Positions 32,261 to 44,512 of a DNA stretch of 64,000 nt are shown here, one piece after another. Position numbers and translations under genes: made by a program. The DNA lies in contig NC_073637.1 in NCBI RefSeq assembly GCF_029407905.1, forward strand, positions 54,870,501 to 54,934,500. The letters run 5' to 3'. Origin of the DNA: Bubalus kerabau. Taxonomy: Eukaryota; Chordata; Mammalia; Artiodactyla; Bovidae. A model generated the notes under the pieces. That model saw only the letters and a list, made by a program, of their open reading frames with translations, had not been told where the DNA came from and searched no databases. Positions within the stretch are counted from its first letter, which is position 1. Every line of letters starts with the position of its first letter.

Positions 32261-34694
32261 CTTAATTTATTTATTTATCATCCTATTTTTTATCTTATAT
32301 TGGAGTACATTTGATTTACAATGTTGTGTTAGTTTCAGGTGATTTATGCATATAAAGTAATTTATGCATATATCTATTATTTTTCAGACTCTTTCCCCAT
32401 ATATGTTATTAAAGAGTATTGTGCTCCACAATAGGTCCTTGTTGATTATTTTATATAGAATGTTATCTATATGTTAATCCCAACCTCCTAATTTACCTCT
32501 TCCCTGCATCACTCCCATACGTTTTCTGCTTCTGTTATGTAAATAAGTTCATTTGTAGCTTTTGTAGATTCCATATGTTAACAATATCACATGATATTTG
32601 TCTTTGCCTGACTTATTTTTCAGTATGATAATCTCTAGATCTATTCTTGTTGCTACAAATGGCATTATTTCATTCTTTTCCATGGCTGGGTAGTATTCCA
32701 TCGTATGTATGTACCACTTCTATTTTATCCATCTATCTGTTGATAACATTTAGGTTGTTTCCATGTCCTGGAAATGGTAAATAGTGCTGCTATGAACATA
32801 GCAGGGCATGTATCTTTTTGAAGTATTGTTTTCTCTAGACATATGCCCAGGAGTGGGATTGCTGGATAATATCACAGTTCTACTTTTAGTTTCTTAAGGA
32901 AGCTCCATAGTGCTCTCCATAGTGGTTGAACCAATTTATAGTCTTACCAACCGTGTAAGAGGGCTCTGTTTTCTCCATAACCTCGCAAGCATTTATTGTT
33001 TTTAGATTTTTTGATGATGGCCATCCTGAATGGTATGAGGTGGTATCTCATTATAGTTTTGATTTACATTTCTCTAATAATTAGTGATGTTGAACATCTT
33101 CATGTGCTCTTTGGCCATCTATGTGTCTTCTTTGGAAAAATGTCTGTCTAGACCTTCCACTCAGTTTTTTATTGGGTTGGGTTTTGTTTTTTTGTTTGCT
33201 ATTTAGCTGCATGAGCTGTTTGTGTATTTTAGAGATTAATCCCTTGTTCATTGCATCATTTGCAAATATTTTCTCCCATTCTATGGGTTGCCTTTTTGTT
33301 TTGTTTATGGTCTCCTTTGTTGTGCAAAAGCTTTTAAGTTTAATTAGGTCACATTTATTTTTGTTTTTATTTTTAGTACTCAAAGAAGTGAAACAAAAAA
33401 GGTACTGCTGCAGTTTTGTCAAAGAACATTCTGCTTATGTTTTCCTCTGAGAGTTTTATAGTATTTAGTCTTTCATTTAGGTCTGTAATCCTTTTTGAAT
33501 GTTATTTTGTGGATGATGTTAGAAAATGTAATTATTCTACATGTAGCTGTCTGGTTTTTCCAGCCCCACTTATTGAAGATACTGCCTTTTCTCAATTGTA
33601 TGTCATTGCCTAATTTTCATAGATTAACTGACCAATAGCTGCATGGGTTCATTTCTAGTTTTTCTATCCTGTGTTTCTATCTGTATTTGTGTGTGTGTGT
33701 GCCAGTGCCTGTGTGCTCAGTCACTCAGTCATGTCTGACTCTTCAGAACCCCCTGGACTGTAGCCCACCAGGATCCTCTGTCCATGGATTTCCCAGGCAA
33801 GAATACTGCAGTGGGTTGCCATTTCCTTCTCCAGGGGATCTTCCTGACTCAGGGATAGAACCCAGGTCTTCTGCTTGGCAAGTGGATTCTTTACCACTGA
33901 ACCACCTGCGAAGCCCAAGACTACAGCTTTGTAGCAAAGTCTGAAGTCAGGGAGTCTGATTCCTCCAGCTACATTTTGCTTTCTTGTTTAAGCAGGACTG
34001 TGTCAAAGGGTGTCTACAAGTGGCTGTGGACTCAGAAAGGTTTTAAGCAGCCTGTCTTCTGATTACTGGTACTGTTTTCCTGCCCCTGGAGTCTTCAGCT
34101 ATTGGGAAGGCTCTTGGCATCAAAATGGCACCCTCCAGGATAGATCAAAATATAAATGAGTACACCCCAGTGCCTCTGCTTCTCTAGGAGATCCTTCAAG
34201 ACCAGCATGTAGGTCTGGCCCAGGCTACTGTGAAGTTACTTCTTTTATCCCTGGGTCCCAGTGCACAGGATATCTTGTGTGCACCCTCCAAGAATGGCTT
34301 TTCTGTTTCTCCCAGCCCTTTGGGGTTCCTGTTATCAAGGATGGTTAAATTACAAAACCAAATACTTTGAGTGTTCCTCTTCCTGATGGCAGACACCCAG
34401 ACAAGGGAGCCTGATGTGGGGCTCAGAACTCTTACAATATAATTATTTTCCAGCTTGTGGGTCACTCCCTTGACATGTATGGGATTTAAATGTATCACGA
34501 ATGCACCCCTCCTACCAGCTCATTGTGGCTTCTTCTTTGTTTTTGTAAGTAGAATGTCTGTTTCGGTAAGTTGCAGTCCTTTTCGGTCAATGGTTATTTA
34601 GAAGTGAGTTGTGAATTTGGTGTTTTTATGGGAAGAAGTGTGCTCAGATCCTTCTATTCCACCATCCTGTCTAGAGGATCCCTAGGGGATCCCG
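32261..34694 (-). mobile_element. L1 (artiodactyl type) with 5' UTR joined to the ORF2 3' part
   Basis: A complete insertion flanked by a 15-bp TSD, TTCCTGCTTATTTTT (32246-32260 and 34695-34709). The tail at the left is (AAATAAATAAATT)-like in sense. From the left come the 3' UTR and the ORF2 C-terminal part (a frame fragment at 33081-33422 with KLKSFCTTKETINKTKRQP and WEKIFANDAMNKGLISKIH), ORF2 up to about 33985, and then L1 5' UTR sequence to about 34694, including CTTCTATTCCACCATCCTGTC at about 34650, the typical reversed 5' start. ORF1 and most of ORF2 are absent. A Bov-tA is nested at 33711-33917. Confidence 0.82.
33711..33917 (-). mobile_element. Bov-tA SINE nested in L1
   Basis: Reversed body and head, ending GGTTCAGTGGTAAAGAATCC in sense. 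A (TG)n stretch borders it at 33688-33701. Confidence 0.93.
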
Positions 34695-34709
34695 TTCCTG
34701 CTTATTTTT

Positions 34710-35109
34710 GAACTATATCTTCTAAAATGACACTATAAGCTGAGAAAATATATTTAATTCATATACATCTAAAGCAATCATCTCTTAATAAGTTTGTTTT
34801 TGCCACTTATGGTCTAATAGTAATGGCATTTTAAGGCCAAGTTCCTTTTTTTTTTTTTTTTTACAGGATTATGTCTATGTAACTTTATTTAACTACTTTA
34901 AACCTTATTTTCCTTTTCTATACAATGAGAGATATTGAGTCCTGATTTCTTCCTTTTCAGCATTAGGTAGTGTTGTTTTGGGGTCTGTATTCATAAGTGT
35001 AAATGTACTTTCTAAAATTCATGAATTGCACTGTACTGTAAAATTTACTCTAGGAATGCTCTATGTGATTGTTACACTTTGAATATATCACATACACCAA
35101 ATTAGAATG
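34710..35109. other. Unassigned AT-rich DNA
   Basis: Contains a poly-T run at about 34844-34862; no gene. Confidence 0.45.
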
Positions 35110-35545
35110 TTGCTCACCATCCAGTTCTATAAGGGTTAGTTGGATCATTAGCTACTGCAGCTGACCTCCAACACACCCTGAGAAGAATTCAAGGTAGTGA
35201 TCAGCAATGGGGCACTATATGCTCTGGGAAAAACTGGCAGAATAGGCCATCAGATTGTTAGATATTTCAAGGGAAATGTTCATGAACCCAATATCTTAGA
35301 TCTTCTCATACCAAGAAAAGCCCTAACATCATTAATATTAATAAAGATATCTGCTCCTCATGACTAGCATCAAATATGTGTTTGATTGCATGCACCTCCT
35401 TTACCAAAGTTGTGTGAGCCCTGTCCCACATCTTCAGAGCTCTTCCTCACAATGGAAAGGCTGGCTGCTGGGTTACAGTCCTCAGCCACAAATAAAACTG
35501 AACTCACCGCTCTCATGCCATTCATTTTTTTTAGTCAAAAGAGTA
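35110..35545 (+). mobile_element. LTR-like sequence of a ruminant endogenous retroelement (family unresolved)
   Basis: Words at the end (CACAATGGAAAGGCTGGCTGC, GGTTACAGTCCTCAGCC, AAATAAAACTGAACTCACC, CTCTCATGCCATTCATTTTTT) match in order a common artiodactyl LTR tail as I remember it, including AATAAA near 35491. Boundaries and TSD could not be fixed. Confidence 0.45.
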
Positions 35546-36081
35546 AAAAAGGTGGAAATTTATAAAAATTTTAAAAATATCCATACTAATTTAAATATCT
35601 AGTTTACAATTTAATAAAGCAATTGTTATACCACTTCCATTTTAAATAAGAACTTTGTGTGCTCACAAATTGGTCTAATTCTTATTGTCACATAATTTGT
35701 GAGAAGTGCCTACATAATAGCCAGTGTAGGAACCCAAATATCACATAAAGTATTTATTGACAAGGACATATTGACAGAGAAAGAGCCTATTTGAAAGTAT
35801 GAGAAAAAAATAAGATTGCATGTTACTTAATGAGGTAAGAGAAAATGTGTTTGAAATGTGGGGAAGAAAAAGAAAATAAACACTGATGTTAAGCAAGGGA
35901 GTCTGCACAAAGGAAATAACTAGACTGAAGGCAGATACATCAGGGCAAAGGGGTCTGATTTTGTGTTTCTTTCAGTATGTTATTCTTGATTTTTCTTTTT
36001 AATGGGTATTTCTAGAACAGATTCAGCCAGAGTACTTTTGCTGATATTCTAATGGAATGTTGAATTAAATAGATTTCTCTG
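35546..36081. other. Unassigned AT-rich DNA
   Basis: No gene or recognised repeat. Confidence 0.45.
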
Positions 36082-36592
36082 GCCAACCTAGATAACATAT
36101 TAAAAAGCAGAGATATTACTTTGCCAACAAAGGTCTGTCTAGTCAAGGCTATGGTTTTTCCAGTGGTCATGTATGGATGTGAAAGTTGGACTGTGAAGAA
36201 AGCTGAGCACCAAAGAATTGATGCTTTTAAACTGTGGTGTTGGAGAAGACTATTGAGAATCCCTTGGGCTGCAAGGAGATCCAACCAGTCCATCCTAAAG
36301 GAGATCAGTCCTGGGTGTTCTTTGGAAGGACTGATGCTGAAGCTAGAACTCTAATACTTTGGCCACCTCATGCAAAGAGTTGACTCATTGGAAAAGACCC
36401 TGATGCTGGGAGAGATTGGGGGCAGGAGGCGAAGGGGATGACAGAGGATGAGATGGCTGGATGGCATCACTGACTCAATGGATATGAGTTTGGGTGGACT
36501 CCGGGAGTTGGTGATGGACAGGGAGGGCTGGCATGCTATGATTCATGTGGTCACAAAGAGTCAGACACGACTGAGCAACTGAACTGAACTGA
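36082..36592 (+). mobile_element. BovB 3' end, 5'-truncated
   Basis: From GCCAACCTAGATAACATATT to the CTGAACTGAACTGA tail. The frame 36121-36354 holds the C-terminal segment (VMYGCESWTVKKAEHQRIDA, FKLWCWRRLLRIP), then breaks at TAA after MLKLEL. Confidence 0.92.
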
Positions 36593-37719
36593 TATTCACA
36601 TTAACATATATCTCTGGCCTTTTCCTTTTACTCAGAGAACTTGATTTTTTATAAACTTATTTTCTCTTTTTTCTTTTTCTATAATTATGGTGTTCTCCTC
36701 TGGAACCCTCAGCTCAAATCTGTTTGTGGGCAAAACAAGTAGTACTTAATATATTGTAGTTAATTCAATCCCACTATAACTCAGGAAGCAGCATATACTG
36801 TTTAGTGCCTACACTACATTCAGTATGAGTAACAATCTCTTCTCTAAATATAAGGTATATTTTAAATATACATTATATTCCTATTTCTAAAATCATTATG
36901 ACATAGATCCAATATTTTATATTAAGAAACTCATTATGTAAGTAGGTATTTTAACATTTTTATCTGACAGCATTTTCTAACCTATACCTTATTATTATAA
37001 TTATATGCCAATTTTGTTCAACGAACTTTCATCCCTCTACTGTATTTAAACTGCAGCACATTTTCACTGTATAGCCACTTTCTACTGTGCCATTTATATT
37101 TTTAAAATATTAGTGCATTTTATAATTTTAAGGGTGTGTATGTAATGGCTAACGATGACTTTCAGGATCATATATCAACTGATCTTAAAGAAGTTTAAGG
37201 AAATCTTTTTCTTAGTTCAACAAAAATGGTAAGTCTTTTCTAAATTAATAAAATAAAGCAGTACAAAAGGACTAGAAAGAAAAATCACCCACTTTCATAC
37301 CCTGAATAAGAAAATTGCATTCAGCGATTTTAAAGCACTTTTCCTATAAATTATATTCATGTATCTTCAAAACACCTACTCCCACTTTTCACCTACATTG
37401 TTCTGTGGTTATTAATACTAGTTATGAATGGTGTTGAAGAATTACATTTCAAAATCTTACTGAATAACATGTTTGAATAGATTGTGTGTTCTGTCAGGAA
37501 TAAAAGCTATTTTTTTTTTAAAGCATTTGACTGAAGAAGAGAGTTTTAGTTTTGTCAGTTCAAGACTACAGAGATAGAAGATTTATCAGAATTAAGAATC
37601 TATTAAGTCTGCTTCCTGATGAGATGCAGCAGAGATGGTGAAAGCAACCTACATTAGTTCCAGATCCTAAGTGAGGACTATATGTGAGACTGGTCTCTGA
37701 AAGGTCCTGGGGAATTTAT
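36593..37719. other. Unassigned AT-rich DNA
   Basis: No gene or recognised repeat. Confidence 0.45.
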
Positions 37720-39600
37720 GAAATTAAACAGCTTTTGAGACTATCATTAAGTTAACATATCTACTGTGTCCATTGGGTCCCCTGTGGGGCAGAAACTTAG
37801 ATGGAATTAGGAGTGTAAGAGGTTTATCAAGGAGTAATGACTGTGAAAGTAAAAGGGAGATGATTAGCAGGATTCAGCAGGGAAAGTCTTTGGACAGTCT
37901 GGAGAGCGGACACCTGTGCAGCAGGAAGGAAAAGGGAGAGAAGCAGGAGTAGGCATGGAGAGGCTTAGATCATGGGGCAGATATGACAGATTCTTAGCTA
38001 CCATAATAGGAGCTTCAGAACGAAGAGTGCCCTTTAGAGTAGTCCCACAATTGGCAAAAGAATCCAAGCTCTAGCACCTCTAACAGGCTTACTAATCAGC
38101 TGATTTGTCCAGCTCACTGGTGATTTCTTTCTTGACTGAAGATCTGAGCAGCACACCTCCACGTTCATTTACGTCTATCCCTTGTGCCTTTTACATATTG
38201 ACAGGGGCTTCTCTGAGATTCCAATGGACCACTCTTTATGAGGAAAGGCTTAAAAGAGGGAAAAGAGTGGAACGGCACTACACAACTCATCACTTCTGTG
38301 AGATCAGATATGTGACTGGTACTTATCACCTTCCTTCTCCTCTAACCATTCTAATTCTCTTTGCTCTGAGTTGTCACCTCCACTGATCTCATGGCTTATC
38401 TGATGGTGCTACTCAAATCCTCCTTCTTAAGAATTCAGAACTTCTATGAATCATTCCCTTGTTAGACTAGGATTGCTGGACTTATCCTTGTATTCACATT
38501 TGAGAAGGGAATAAGAGGAAGTTGCAAGGGCTCCATACATAGTCCTCCTTTCAATTGCTCAACATCAGCCCCATTTCTTCCTGCTGATCAGAGTCAGATG
38601 TCTCTGTTTAAATGGTGACTCTTCTTCTTGTCTGTATATCCCTATAAGAAAGAAGTGAAAAGTGCCCAGGTGATGGCTGTAGCTTTTAACTCATTAGAGC
38701 CCTTGTTTGCTGCTGGACAAAAGAAGGTTCCTTTTTTAGACTAAGACCACTAGCTCTGCATTTCTGGGAGGTGTGAGGATGGGAAGAATTAATTAGTTAC
38801 CCAGTGGTTCATGGAGAATAATTGGTAATTGAGACAATCATTCTTTCATCCTTTGGTCTTTACCCTATACCTTATCTTGGAGGATATTGCCACTAAGAAG
38901 GCACTGCAGCTGCACCTGTTGTAAGCTTTTCCAGTGCTCCCAGTCCAGTTGCTTCTGGATGGTACCTTATATGATAAATCCAGTGAACTTCCATTGTAAA
39001 TTGATTTAGTCCCCAAACCCTACTCTGAGTCTGCTGTGTTAGTTAAATCCTCTGAAAAGTAGATGCTGATATAGAATTATGAATGGAAGTAGCCTATTGT
39101 AGGTGTATGCCTATAAAAGACAAAGGGAAGATGAAACAGGAGTGATTAAGGAGAACCTCAGATTATTATGCAGATGTGTCTTGGCGAACCCAATGGAGAG
39201 CTCCAAAGCAAAGATTAACTGGTAAATGAGCTGCATAATAGACAGAAATTATGAGGTTCTAGTAATCCTCTTGTGTTTGATCATTAGCTGGGGTTGCCAG
39301 GGAAGATCACCACCACAGATGGAAAACCATGAAAAAAAAAAAAAGGGTATATGCCATAGCCTTCTAGGGTTTAGGAATTCTAAGTTTCTTTGCCTTGTTG
39401 CTGAGAACAATCAGGCAGGAGGGGAATAAGGATCTTATGTGGTGCCCCCTAAAACAATTAATAGTTTGAGGCTATCAGTTAACTGCACTCTTTGTGCAAG
39501 TACTAACTTGATGGGATATCTGAGCAGAGGACACCTCTTGGCTGGTATATTCATGGTCCCGAACAAAATGGATGAAGTTAGTTAATTGCATTCCACATAC
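37720..39600. other. Moderate-GC unassigned block, possibly old retroelement interior
   Basis: Base composition is more balanced than the flanks and short phrases feel repeat-like (the CAGGTGATGGCTGTAGC area near 38670, TGGATGGTACCTTATATGAT near 38956), but I cannot name a family. The longest frames (37864-38067 minus, 38105-38386 plus, 39226-39429 plus) show no domain. A 13-A run lies at about 39331-39343. Confidence 0.3.
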
Positions 39601-39956
39601 AAAATAAGATATTTGGTTTATACTTTACAGTTTGCTATGAGTTTTGCAATCCAAGTTTGAAAAAAAACAATTAAGAAGAGAAATTCTATTATTGTGAAAG
39701 TATTTTACTTATGTAACTATAAATAAATCACAATGGAGAAGAATAAATACAATTTTATTGTATTTAAACAATCCTCACAGGAAAACTGGGCATGTATATA
39801 TTTCAGTGTGCTTTTCTAATATCTTATAAACATTATTAGATGCACATAGATTAATAATGTTATTTATTTTTTTCTGTATCTTCTATTAACTTGAGCCTGA
39901 TTATAAATATGAAATAGAGAGCTCATATCTTGCAAATGATGCTAAACATACATGCA

Positions 39957-40174
39957 TGTGTGCTAAGTTGCTTCAGTCATGTCCGATGCTTTGTGACCCC
40001 ATGGACTGTACCCTGCCAGGCTCCTCTGTCCATGGGATTCTCCAGGCAACAATACTGTGGTGGGTTTCCATGCCCTCTTCCAGGGCATCTTCTCAACCCA
40101 GGGATAGAACCTGTGTCTTTAAAGTTTCCTGCTTTGGCAAATAGGTTCTTTACCTCTAGTACCACTTGGGAAGC
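39957..40174 (-). mobile_element. Bov-tA SINE
   Basis: Reversed: body GTGCTAAGTTGCTTCAGTC, then the linker and the head ending TACCACTTGGGAAGC. Confidence 0.92.
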
Positions 40175-40229
40175 TCATGTATCCAACAGCAAACACTGAT
40201 AATAATAACATTTAAGTTAATTTTAACAA

Positions 40230-40345
40230 TCACTTTTCCAGTCTTTTATGCAATAGGCACAATGCTAGAATTGAATAGTCAAATGAAATACTGCCTTCAG
40301 TGTGACTTCATTCCAAGTCCAATGAGAAAGATAATGATGCTATGG
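40230..40345 (-). mobile_element. MIR-like remnant
   Basis: Decayed order ATGCAATAGGCACAATGCTAG then TGACTTCATTCCAAGTCC, as in a MIR/MIR3 core. Low certainty. Confidence 0.35.
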
Positions 40346-40683
40346 GCCTTCACTTAGAGACAAAATATCTGGGGGAAATGAGGCTTAATAAAGGATGTGA
40401 GGTTTGAGAAGTGACAAGACAAATGTATCAAATTTCAGTAATATCAACAAAGATAGGAAACATGTTTAGAGTAGATGACAAAGACAAACCAAGGTATAAA
40501 TAGCAAAATAGGAAATTTACAGTAAATGCAAACCAATGCTTAGATCTTAAAAAGTTTTGATGTGTAAAATGAAATTAAGGCTTACCTAAATTTAGAGCAT
40601 TGCATGATTAAACATTTTTCCACAGGGCACATTTTTTATATCCTTGTTATAAATTCAAGGTTGAACCTATTTTAAAATGCTTT

Positions 40684-41314
40684 TGTTAGGTAAAATAGGA
40701 AAAAGGAATCCAGAATGGCAGTGGCTAAAAGACAAAGAAGGGAAAATCATGCAAAAATAGAATAAAGGAAGGTCCGAGGACCTGAGTGAGGACCTCAGGT
40801 AAAATAAACAGCCCTCCTGGCTAGCCCAATTTACATAGGGCACACTCAGTGGGTAGGGGTTGGGGAGAAAAAAACACTTAAAAAGAGGAGCCAAAATTGA
40901 GCCAGGGGCTTCTCTTTTCTTCAAGTCTTTTGGGTTGGCCTGCCCTCATGCTAGCCTAGAAAATCCCATAGATGGAGGAGCCTGGTAGGCTGCAGTCCAT
41001 GGGGCCACTAAGAGTTGGACACGACTGAATGACTTCACTTTCACTTTTCACTTTCATGCATTGGAAAAGGAAATGGAACTCACTCCAGTGTTATTGCCTG
41101 GAGAATCCCAGGGTTGGGGGAGCCTGGTGGGCTGCCTTCTATGGGTTCGCACAGAGTCAGACATGACTGAAACGACTTAGCCTCAGCAGGATGCCTAGAA
41201 GATGTGTTTTCCTTTGCTTTCTAAACAAAACTGAACTGTAACATGGGGCTGTAACACTGGTCCATCCGTCACTTCAAATTTTGTCTGTGATGATACAGAA
41301 CCGAGGAAATTACA
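40684..41314 (+). mobile_element. Solo LTR, left arm of a tail-to-tail LTR palindrome
   Basis: Begins TGTTAGGTAAAATAGG and ends GAGGAAATTACA. U3 words (GGCAGTGGCTAAAAGAC, AAGGAAGGTCCGAGGACC), the start region (AAAAAGAGGAGCCAAAATTG) and the U5 words (CACTGGTCCATCCGTCACTT) all recur in reverse at 41330-41689. It carries a Bov-A2 insertion at about 40959-41189; without it the LTR is about 400 bp. No adjacent retroviral genes. Confidence 0.8.
40959..41189 (+). mobile_element. Bov-A2 SINE, 5'-truncated, inside the left LTR
   Basis: Starts within the first unit (GAAAATCCCATAGATGG) and ends at GCCTCAGCAG. The sequence resumes with LTR words (CCTAGAAGATG) shared with the right arm. Confidence 0.9.
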
Positions 41315-41329
41315 TATGTCAAGGGAGTA

Positions 41330-41689
41330 TGTAATTTCCTCAGTTCTTTATCACAGCAGCAAAAATTTGAAGTGACGGACGGACCAGTGTTATAGCTCAG
41401 TTTTATTGGCAAGCAAAGTGAAATGCATCCTCTAGGTGTGAGGGTGGGCCAACACAAAAGACAGGAAAAGAGAAGCCCAAAGCTCAATTTTGGCTTCTCT
41501 TTTTATATGTTTCTTCTCTTCCCCCAAGCCTGCCCTGTGTAAACTGGGCTAGCCAGAAGAGCTGTTTGTTTTACCTGAGGTCCACACTCTGGTCCTCGGA
41601 CCTTCCTTTGTTCTATTTTTGCTTGCTTTTCCCTTCTTTGTCTTTTAGCCATTGCCATTTTGGACTCTCTTTTTGTACTCTACCTAACC
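41330..41689 (-). mobile_element. Solo LTR, right arm of a tail-to-tail LTR palindrome
   Basis: Reverse of the left LTR: begins TGTAATTTCCTCAGTTC and ends TACCTAACC (the expected CA end decayed). AATAAA in sense is seen as TTTATTG at about 41402. A 15-bp spacer (41315-41329) separates the two arms. No TSD seen for either LTR alone or for the pair. Confidence 0.8.
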
Positions 41690-42239
41690 CTTGGAAAGGG
41701 AAAATAAAGTGTTTTGTATCACTATCTGTGTGAAGAGTTCAGCTCTGTATAAGTAATCAACACATTCTGGACAGATAAAGAACTATCATGTCCCTTCATC
41801 TGGACATTGTTGAGTCATTTAGTAGAATAAATGCTGGATCTTGGAGCTAGAGAAGAGATCTAGGAATAGATAGTAAAGCTAAGAGAATATTATTCATTTG
41901 AATTTGGAATTCAATATAAAACAAAGGAATGAGTTGTGTTGGTGCCACAAAAAGGCACACACAACTAGGAAAGAGTAAGAATTGAATCCTAAGAGAACAG
42001 TAAAGTTACTAATAAAATATTAAATACTTTAACTCTAGATAGCAAAAGTCTGTATCTCTTAATTATTTTCCAATACAGTTTCAAAATCTTTAATTTCTAC
42101 TTTATTAGAATAAACTAGATGTGATAAAAGAGTTTGAGCACTCTAAGATGGGAAAAAAGTAGTACAAAAGCCAGAAAAGGCTGTTCACAAATGCATACAT
42201 GTGTCAGTGGTAAGCTAAAAGTTTTAATTGTAAGGACAC
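41690..42239. other. Unassigned AT-rich DNA
   Basis: No gene or recognised repeat. Confidence 0.45.
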
Positions 42240-42406
42240 CAAGATGGGAAGGGAGGTGGGATGAATTGTGATTGGGATTGACATTTATACACTATTGATA
42301 CTGTGTATAAAATAGATAACTAAAGAGAACCTACCATATAGCACAGGGAACTCTACTCAATGCTCTGTGGATACCTAAATGAGAAGGAAATCCAAAAAAG
42401 AGGGGA
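42240..42406 (+). mobile_element. L1 3' UTR fragment (artiodactyl type)
   Basis: The word order GATTGACATTTATACACTA, AAATAGATAACTAAAGAGAA, AGCACAGGGAACTCTACTCA and CCAAAAAAGAGGGGATAT is the L1 3' UTR seen again at 54395-55050 and 63215-63810. It ends at a (TA)n tract. Confidence 0.8.
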
Positions 42407-42425
42407 TATATATATATATATATAT
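42407..42425. repeat. (TA)n microsatellite
   Basis: About nine TA units at the junction of two L1 pieces. Confidence 0.85.
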
Positions 42426-42427
42426 CC

Positions 42428-42985
42428 ATCAAGGGATCCAATGGATAAAGGAAATGTGGTAGATACATCTAACAGAATATATTTTCAGGCTTAAAAAAGA
42501 AATCCTGTCATTTGCAACAACGTGGGTGAACCCAGAGAGATTATGCTAAATTAAAAATTAGAGAAAGACAAATACATAGGATCTCACTTTCATATAATAG
42601 AATCTTAAGAAGCCAAACTTCTAGAAACAGAGAAGAAAGGTGGTTTTCAGGGACTGGTGGGTGATGAAGATAAGGAGATATAGTTCAAAGGATATAAATG
42701 TCCGGTTAAATGAGAAATAAATTCTAGGAATCTAGTGTATAATGTGACTATAGTTAACAATATTGCAGCATAGATTTAAAAGTTGCTGAGTAGAGCTTGA
42801 ATTTTCTTACCCTAGCAACAACAAAAAAGGTTAATTGCATAAGTTGAGGAATATGTTCAATAAGTTTGTTGTAGTAAACATTTCTCAGTATATAACTGCA
42901 CTAAATCATCACTTTGTATGTCTTATATTTACACAAGGTTATATGTCAAATATACCCCAATAAATCTGAAGAATAATCAAGGCAA
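42428..42985 (+). mobile_element. Older L1 (L1MA-like) 3' end
   Basis: Words in L1 order: GATAAAGGAAATGTGGTAGA, AATCCTGTCATTTGCAACAA, GTGACTATAGTTAACAATAT and TACCCCAATAAATCTG at the end. The ORF2 end is decayed. Confidence 0.75.
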
Positions 42986-43185
42986 AGGATAAATCCCTTG
43001 AGGCCTGAATCTTATCACTCTCTTCAACATTTGAAGATGCTTTTCCTAATGATTTCTGTACACTAAAATTCTTAATGGTCTACCATAATGACTATTGTCA
43101 GAACACCTAAATAAATACTTTACATACTTAGGCTGATTCAAGAATAGGAAGGAGAACTCAGAAAACAATCATTCCCTAAGTGCCT

Positions 43186-43392
43186 GCTGTTCTGCCCTGT
43201 GCTTAAGAGTCCGACTCTTTGTTCTCCCATGGATTATAGCCTGCCAAGCTCTTCTGTCCATGGGGATTCTCCAGGCAGGAATACTGGAGTGGGTTGCCAT
43301 GCTGTCCTCCTGGGGATCTTCCCAACCCAGGGATTAAATCCAGGTCTCCGGCATTGCAGGTGGATTCTTTACCATATGAGCCACCAGGAAAG
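43186..43392 (-). mobile_element. Bov-tA SINE with probable TSD
   Basis: Reversed body and head, ending GAGCCACCAGGAAAG. CCCTAAGTGCCT occurs at 43174-43185 and 43393-43404. Confidence 0.9.
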
Positions 43393-43456
43393 CCCTAAGT
43401 GCCTACTCTAATATATTAATGATTTGCAACATCCCAGGGACTTTGGATAATTTCTT

Positions 43457-43578
43457 TCATGCTAAGTCACTTCAGTCGGGTCCGACTGTTTGTGACCCCA
43501 TGGACTGTAGTTGCCTGGCTCTTCTGTGCATGGGATTCTCTAGGCAAGAATATTGGAGTAGGTTGCCATTTCAGTTTC
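43457..43578 (-). mobile_element. Bov-A monomer SINE
   Basis: Reversed single unit, GCTAAGTCACTTCAGTCGG to GGAGTAGGTTGCCATTTC. Confidence 0.9.
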
Positions 43579-44220
43579 TCAAAAATACTAAAAATTACCA
43601 TGTGACCCAACAATTCCATCCTTGGGTATTTATCCATAAAATACTAAAAACAGTAATTCAAAAAGATATATGTACCCCAATGTTCTTAGCAGCATTATTT
43701 ACAATTGCCAAGATATAAAAGCAACCAAAGTGTTCATCAGTAGATGAATAGATAAAGATGTGATACATACACCACATACACACAATTGAATACTACTCAG
43801 TTATACAAAAAGAATACAAATTTGCCATTTGCAATAGCCTAGATAGACTTAGAGGGTTTTATGTTAAGAGAAATAAATTAGAGAAAGACAAATACGGGGT
43901 GATATCACTTATATTTGGAATCTAAAAAATAAACCAGTGACTATAACAAAAAAGAAACAAACTCACAGATATAGAGAACAAATTAGTGGTTGCCAGAGGA
44001 GAGAGAGAAGAAGTTGAGCAATATAGGGGTAGGGGATAAAGAGATATACACTTAAGTATATAATAAATAAGCTATATATAGTACAACACAGGGAATGTAT
44101 ATATATAGCTGATCTTTTATTTTACCTATAAATGGAATACAGCCTTTAAAATTGTGAATCACTGCATTGTACATCTGAAAAATTATATAATATTGTAAAT
44201 CAACTATACCTCAATAGAAA
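43579..44220 (+). mobile_element. L1 3' end (artiodactyl type), decayed
   Basis: The ORF2 end is broken by stops (words CCAATGTTCTTAGCAGCATT, AATACTACTCAGTTATAC), followed by the 3' UTR (CAGGGAATGTATATATATAG, AATCAACTATACCTCAATAG) and an A-rich end. Confidence 0.85.
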
Positions 44221-44379
44221 TAATTTAATAATTATTTTAATAATTAATTCTTACCCTTCTTACCCTTTGCCACTGGTAAAGCTGAGACTCTGGAGTCTAT
44301 CTTGCCAATGATTACAGAATTAGAGACTAATCAAACTGAATTCAAATAGAATTATATTCTTTTGACCATTTTTAAAATT
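44221..44379. other. Unassigned sequence
   Basis: Nothing recognised. Confidence 0.4.
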
Positions 44380-44512
44380 TATTCAATATATCTTCACTAT
44401 GTGTCAAATGCTGTGGTAAGCACATTCATGTATATTATCCAAATCCTTACAATTAGCCAATACAATACATACTTGTGAAAAATTATCTTTACAAGGTGAG
44501 GAACTGGATATT
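44380..44512 (-). mobile_element. MIR SINE remnant
   Basis: Reversed MIR core words: CACTATGTGTCAAATGCTGT, TTATCTTTACAAGGTGAGGA. Confidence 0.6.

Noticed and set aside
37864..38386. Exons of a host gene in the moderate-GC block
   Set aside because: Frames are short, on both strands, with no conserved domain and no convincing splice-site arrangement; old retroelement DNA is as likely.
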